A stretch of 64,000 nt of DNA from HK1 sp965202875 (GTDB lineage: Bacteria; Pseudomonadota; Gammaproteobacteria; HK1): assembly GCA_965202875.1 (NCBI GenBank), contig OZ241870.1, positions 4,588,001 through 4,652,000 of the forward strand, in the 5' to 3' direction. The position numbers were made by a program, and so were the translations under genes. The notes beneath the pieces were generated by a model. That model was given only the letters and a program-made list of their open reading frames with translations. It was not told the origin of the DNA and made no database searches. Shown here piece after piece: positions 61,631 to 64,000 of the stretch (positions are counted from its first letter, which is position 1; the number at the start of each line of letters is the position of its first letter).

Positions 61631-61714
61631 TTCCCGCGTGATGCGGGCGTCCGGCGAGCCGCACCCGGACGCCCGCGCCCTTGCGTCGCAACGGCGATCG
61701 GACACCCGGCGGCC

Positions 61715-62566
61715 GTGAGCCAGATCATCGTCCAGGGGCTCGCGCTGAGCGGCCTGTACGCCCTGGTCGCGGTGGGCTTCACGATGATCTTCAGCGTGGG
61801 CCGGGTGCTGAACCTCGCGTACGGCGTCTACCTCATGCTCGGCGGCTACGTGTACTACTCCATCGTGCAGGTGGCCGGCCTGTCCAAGGTCGCGGGGATT
61901 GCGCTCGCGGTGCTGTCGGGGGTCGCCTTCGGAGTGCTCACCTACACCGCCCTCGTCCGCCGCCTGGAGGACAACCCGATCGCGGTGGAGATCTCGACCC
62001 TGATCCTGGCCGTGGTCATGCAGGCGGCGATCGTCCTCGTCTATGCGCAGACGCCCAAGAGCATGTGGCCGATCGTGCAGGGCGTGTTCCGTTACGAAGG
62101 GGTCTTCGTCACCTACAACATCCTGGTTGCGATGGTGACGAGCTGGATCGTGCTGGGGGGCCTGCTGGCGTTCGTGCGCCGGACCCGTGTCGGCAGGGCG
62201 ATCCAGGCGGTGTCGATGGACCGCAAGGGCGCGCTCATTTCGGGGATCGACCCGCATCGGATGAACCTCGTCACCTGGGCGATCTCCGGTGCGCTCGGCG
62301 CCCTCGCCGGGGTGTTCTTCGCCACTTACACGCAGCTCCATCCGGGCATGTGGGTGGCGCCCCTGATCATCGCCGTCGCGGTGGTGATCGTCGGCGGCAT
62401 CGGGAGCATCGCCGGCAGCCTGGTGGTGGCGCACGTCATCGGCTTCATGGAGACCATCACCACCACCCTCATCGCGGCGGAGCTGCGCGGCGTGTTCACG
62501 ATGATCCTGATCATCGTGGTCCTGATCATCGCCCCGCGAGGGCTCTTCGGGCGCCGGGAGCTGTAG
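61715..62566 (+). CDS. Branched-chain-type ABC permease (LivH-like)
   Basis: 283 residues from GTG 61715, strongly hydrophobic. IIVQGLALSGLYALVAVGFT, MIFSVGRVLNLAYGVYLMLG and the cytoplasmic VRRTRVGRAIQAVSMDRKGA then GIDPHRMNLVTWAISGALGA are LivH signatures. Overlaps nothing; 148 bp with a hairpin precede it. Couples with the next permease. Confidence 0.92.
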   Translation: MSQIIVQGLALSGLYALVAVGFTMIFSVGRVLNLAYGVYLMLGGYVYYSIVQVAGLSKVAGIALAVLSGVAFGVLTYTALVRRLEDNPIAVEISTLILAVVMQAAIVLVYAQTPKSMWPIVQGVFRYEGVFVTYNILVAMVTSWIVLGGLLAFVRRTRVGRAIQAVSMDRKGALISGIDPHRMNLVTWAISGALGALAGVFFATYTQLHPGMWVAPLIIAVAVVIVGGIGSIAGSLVVAHVIGFMETITTTLIAAELRGVFTMILIIVVLIIAPRGLFGRREL

Positions 62567-62567
62567 C

Positions 62568-63545
62568 GTGGACTCGCGGAGCCTGGCGAAGCCGCTCCTC
62601 GGGTGGCTGGCGTTCGGGGTGGCGATGTGCCTGATCCCCCTGTTCGCGACCACCGGCACGGTGCGCATCCTCATCTTCGCGCACTTCCTCGCCATGTTCG
62701 CGATGAGCTGGGACATCATCTCTGGGCGCACCGGCTACATCAGCTTCGGCCATCCCTTTCTCATCGGCATCGCCGCGTACACCACCGCGATGCTGACCTA
62801 CCACCTGGACACGCCGCTCTACCTCAGCATCCCGGCCGCCGTCCTGATGACGATGCTCGGCGGCACGTTGTTCTTCCTCCCCGCGCTACGCATCCGTGGC
62901 ACCTACTTCGCGCTCGTGACCCTGGCCTTCATGGAGCTGATGTACCAGCTCACCCAGGTCGTCGCCCCGAAGATCACCGGCGGCACGCGAGGGCTGTCCG
63001 GGATCCCGTCGCTCCTCTCCGGCGCGGTCCCGAACTACTACCTCACCTTCGGGGTGATGTTCGCGATCGGTCTGGGCCTGTGGTTTCTGGTCCGGACACG
63101 GATCGGGACGGCGTTGAGCGCCATCCGCATGGACGAGGAGGCGGTGGCGGCCTCGGGACTCAGCACGATCCGTCTCAAGCTGTTCGCGTTCATGACCAGC
63201 GCGGCGGTGGCCGGCGTCGGCGGCGCGCTGTACGTGCACTATCTCGGCTCGATCGCCCCCCGCGGCCTGTTCGACATCAACTTCCTGTTCACGATCCTCG
63301 TCGCCGCGCTGCTCGGCGGCTCGTCCACCATCTTCGGGCCGATCATGGGCGCCTACTTCCTGACGTTCCTGCTGGAATACCTGCGGCCGTTCGTCCCGGG
63401 CCCGGAACGCTACATGATCTACGGCATCATCGCCCTGCTGGTCTACGTGATCGAGCCGAGAGGGCTCCACAGGATCGCCACCACCGTGGCCGAGGCGGTC
63501 GCCGGACGCCTGGCCGCCGTCCCCCGGCGAGGCGCCGCGCCGTGA
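62568..63545 (+). CDS. Branched-chain-type ABC permease (LivM-like)
   Basis: 325 residues from GTG 62568, one base after the preceding stop codon. HFLAMFAMSWDIISGRTGYI and SFGHPFLIGIAAYTTAML, then LRIRGTYFALVTLAFMELMY, RTRIGTALSAIRMDEEAVAA and ALLGGSSTIFGPIMGAYF mark LivM. Forms the translocation path with LivH-like subunit. Stop overlaps the ATPase start (GTGA). Confidence 0.92.
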   Translation: MDSRSLAKPLLGWLAFGVAMCLIPLFATTGTVRILIFAHFLAMFAMSWDIISGRTGYISFGHPFLIGIAAYTTAMLTYHLDTPLYLSIPAAVLMTMLGGTLFFLPALRIRGTYFALVTLAFMELMYQLTQVVAPKITGGTRGLSGIPSLLSGAVPNYYLTFGVMFAIGLGLWFLVRTRIGTALSAIRMDEEAVAASGLSTIRLKLFAFMTSAAVAGVGGALYVHYLGSIAPRGLFDINFLFTILVAALLGGSSTIFGPIMGAYFLTFLLEYLRPFVPGPERYMIYGIIALLVYVIEPRGLHRIATTVAEAVAGRLAAVPRRGAAP

Positions 63546-64000
63546 CCCGGCTGCTCGAGCTGCGCGAGGTGACCAGGCGCTTCGGTGGTCTCGTCGCCGT
63601 GGACCGCCTCAGCCTCCACGTCGACCGGGGAGAGTCGCTGGGCCTGATCGGACCGAACGGAGCCGGGAAGTCCACCGCGTTCGGGATCCTGATGGGCGAG
63701 CACCGCCCCGACTCGGGCCGGGTGTACTTCTGTGGCGAGGACATCACCGGCGAGCCGATGCACGCGCGGGTCAAGCGGGGGATCGCGCGCACCTACCAGG
63801 TCCCGCGCCCCTTCGGCGAGCTGTCGGTGCGCGGCAACGTCCGCGTCGCCATGATGCCCGACAGCATCTGGCGCCTGATCGCCGAGGATCCGCCGGCCGA
63901 AGCCGAAAGGCGGATCGTGCGCAGCGTGGGGTTCGAGGAGAGGGAGGCGGAGATGCTTCCCGGGCAGCTCTCGATGGGCGATCTGCGCCGGCTCGAACTC
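63542..64000 (+). CDS. Branched-chain-type ABC ATPase (LivG-like), runs off window
   Basis: First 153 codons only. LLELREVTRRFGGLVAVDRL, Walker A GLIGPNGAGKSTAFGILMGE, Q-loop RGIARTYQVPRPFGELSVRG and the start of the signature region at the window edge (GQLSMGDLRRLEL, where LSGGQ-type sequence reads LSMGD). GTG start overlaps the LivM stop. The LivF partner presumably follows. Confidence 0.9.
   Translation, partial: MTRLLELREVTRRFGGLVAVDRLSLHVDRGESLGLIGPNGAGKSTAFGILMGEHRPDSGRVYFCGEDITGEPMHARVKRGIARTYQVPRPFGELSVRGNVRVAMMPDSIWRLIAEDPPAEAERRIVRSVGFEEREAEMLPGQLSMGDLRRLEL

Noticed and set aside
36923..64000. attR copy of the tRNA-Gln 3' end for the island
   Set aside because: Looked for a second GGTTCGAATCC-CCACCCCA sequence and did not see one; it may lie outside the window.
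51642..64000. PduL/EutD phosphotransacylase or alcohol dehydrogenase in the BMC locus
   Set aside because: Neither is present among the frames; the MDH-like gene is the only candidate for NADH recycling and no acyl-CoA to acyl-phosphate step is encoded here.

Overview
The window is GC-rich bacterial DNA, roughly 65-70% G+C by eye, with GTG and TTG starts and many 1-4 bp gene overlaps. The block hemA/prfA (minus) against TPR lipoprotein, lolB, ispE and tRNA-Gln (plus), at 30.3-36.9 kb, is a Gammaproteobacteria-type arrangement. LolB is restricted to beta- and gammaproteobacteria, so I infer a gammaproteobacterium, probably a metabolically versatile environmental or host-associated one. Transporters for amino acids, sulfonate-like compounds and branched-chain amino acids are plentiful, and almost no transcription regulators are visible.

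Layout. (1) 0-6.3 kb: a two-lobed TbpB-like surface lipoprotein, then a hydantoinase/oxoprolinase pair (hyuA, hyuB). (2) 6.5-16 kb: an acetoin/pyruvate-dehydrogenase-like E1alpha-E1beta-E2 operon with a VOC protein, a polar amino-acid ABC transporter lacking its ATPase, 2,3-diaminopropionate ammonia-lyase, an SDR and an M20 peptidase homologue with altered active-site residues. (3) 16-30 kb: a rearranged, gene-poor zone. It holds potA/potC and AAA-ATPase-like remnants, an ectoine-hydrolase-like M24 protein, a trimethylamine-dehydrogenase-type flavoprotein, a second copy of it lacking the FMN barrel, a three-gene DUF433/DUF5615 toxin-antitoxin-like operon, an IS4-type element next to a truncated sulfotransferase, and an AT-rich patch in which a ~270 bp inversion has broken two genes. 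(4) 30-37 kb: the housekeeping block. (5) 37-39.4 kb: a decayed island beside tRNA-Gln. (6) 39.4-47.4 kb: a minus-strand cluster of sulfonate-type ABC transporter, SDR, hyuB and hyuA. (7) 47.6-51.3 kb: a Pro/Val-repeat TPR protein and PTS enzyme I.

(8) 51.6-64 kb is the most notable part. It is a bacterial microcompartment (BMC) locus encoding an EutN/CcmL pentamer, a BMC-H hexamer and a tandem-domain BMC-T protein. The enzymes are a glutamine-synthetase-like ligase, a divergent FAD amine oxidase, an opine-dehydrogenase-like protein, a CoA-acylating aldehyde dehydrogenase, a malate-dehydrogenase-like enzyme with a BMC-style N-terminal extension, and RidA. A branched-chain-type ABC importer follows on the same strand and runs off the window. 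None of the usual signature enzymes (EutBC, PduCDE, glycyl-radical lyase) and no PduL is present. I infer import of an amine, gamma-glutamylation and oxidation, then conversion of an aldehyde to acyl-CoA inside a shell with NADH recycling. This is a hypothesis from gene content, not a demonstrated pathway.
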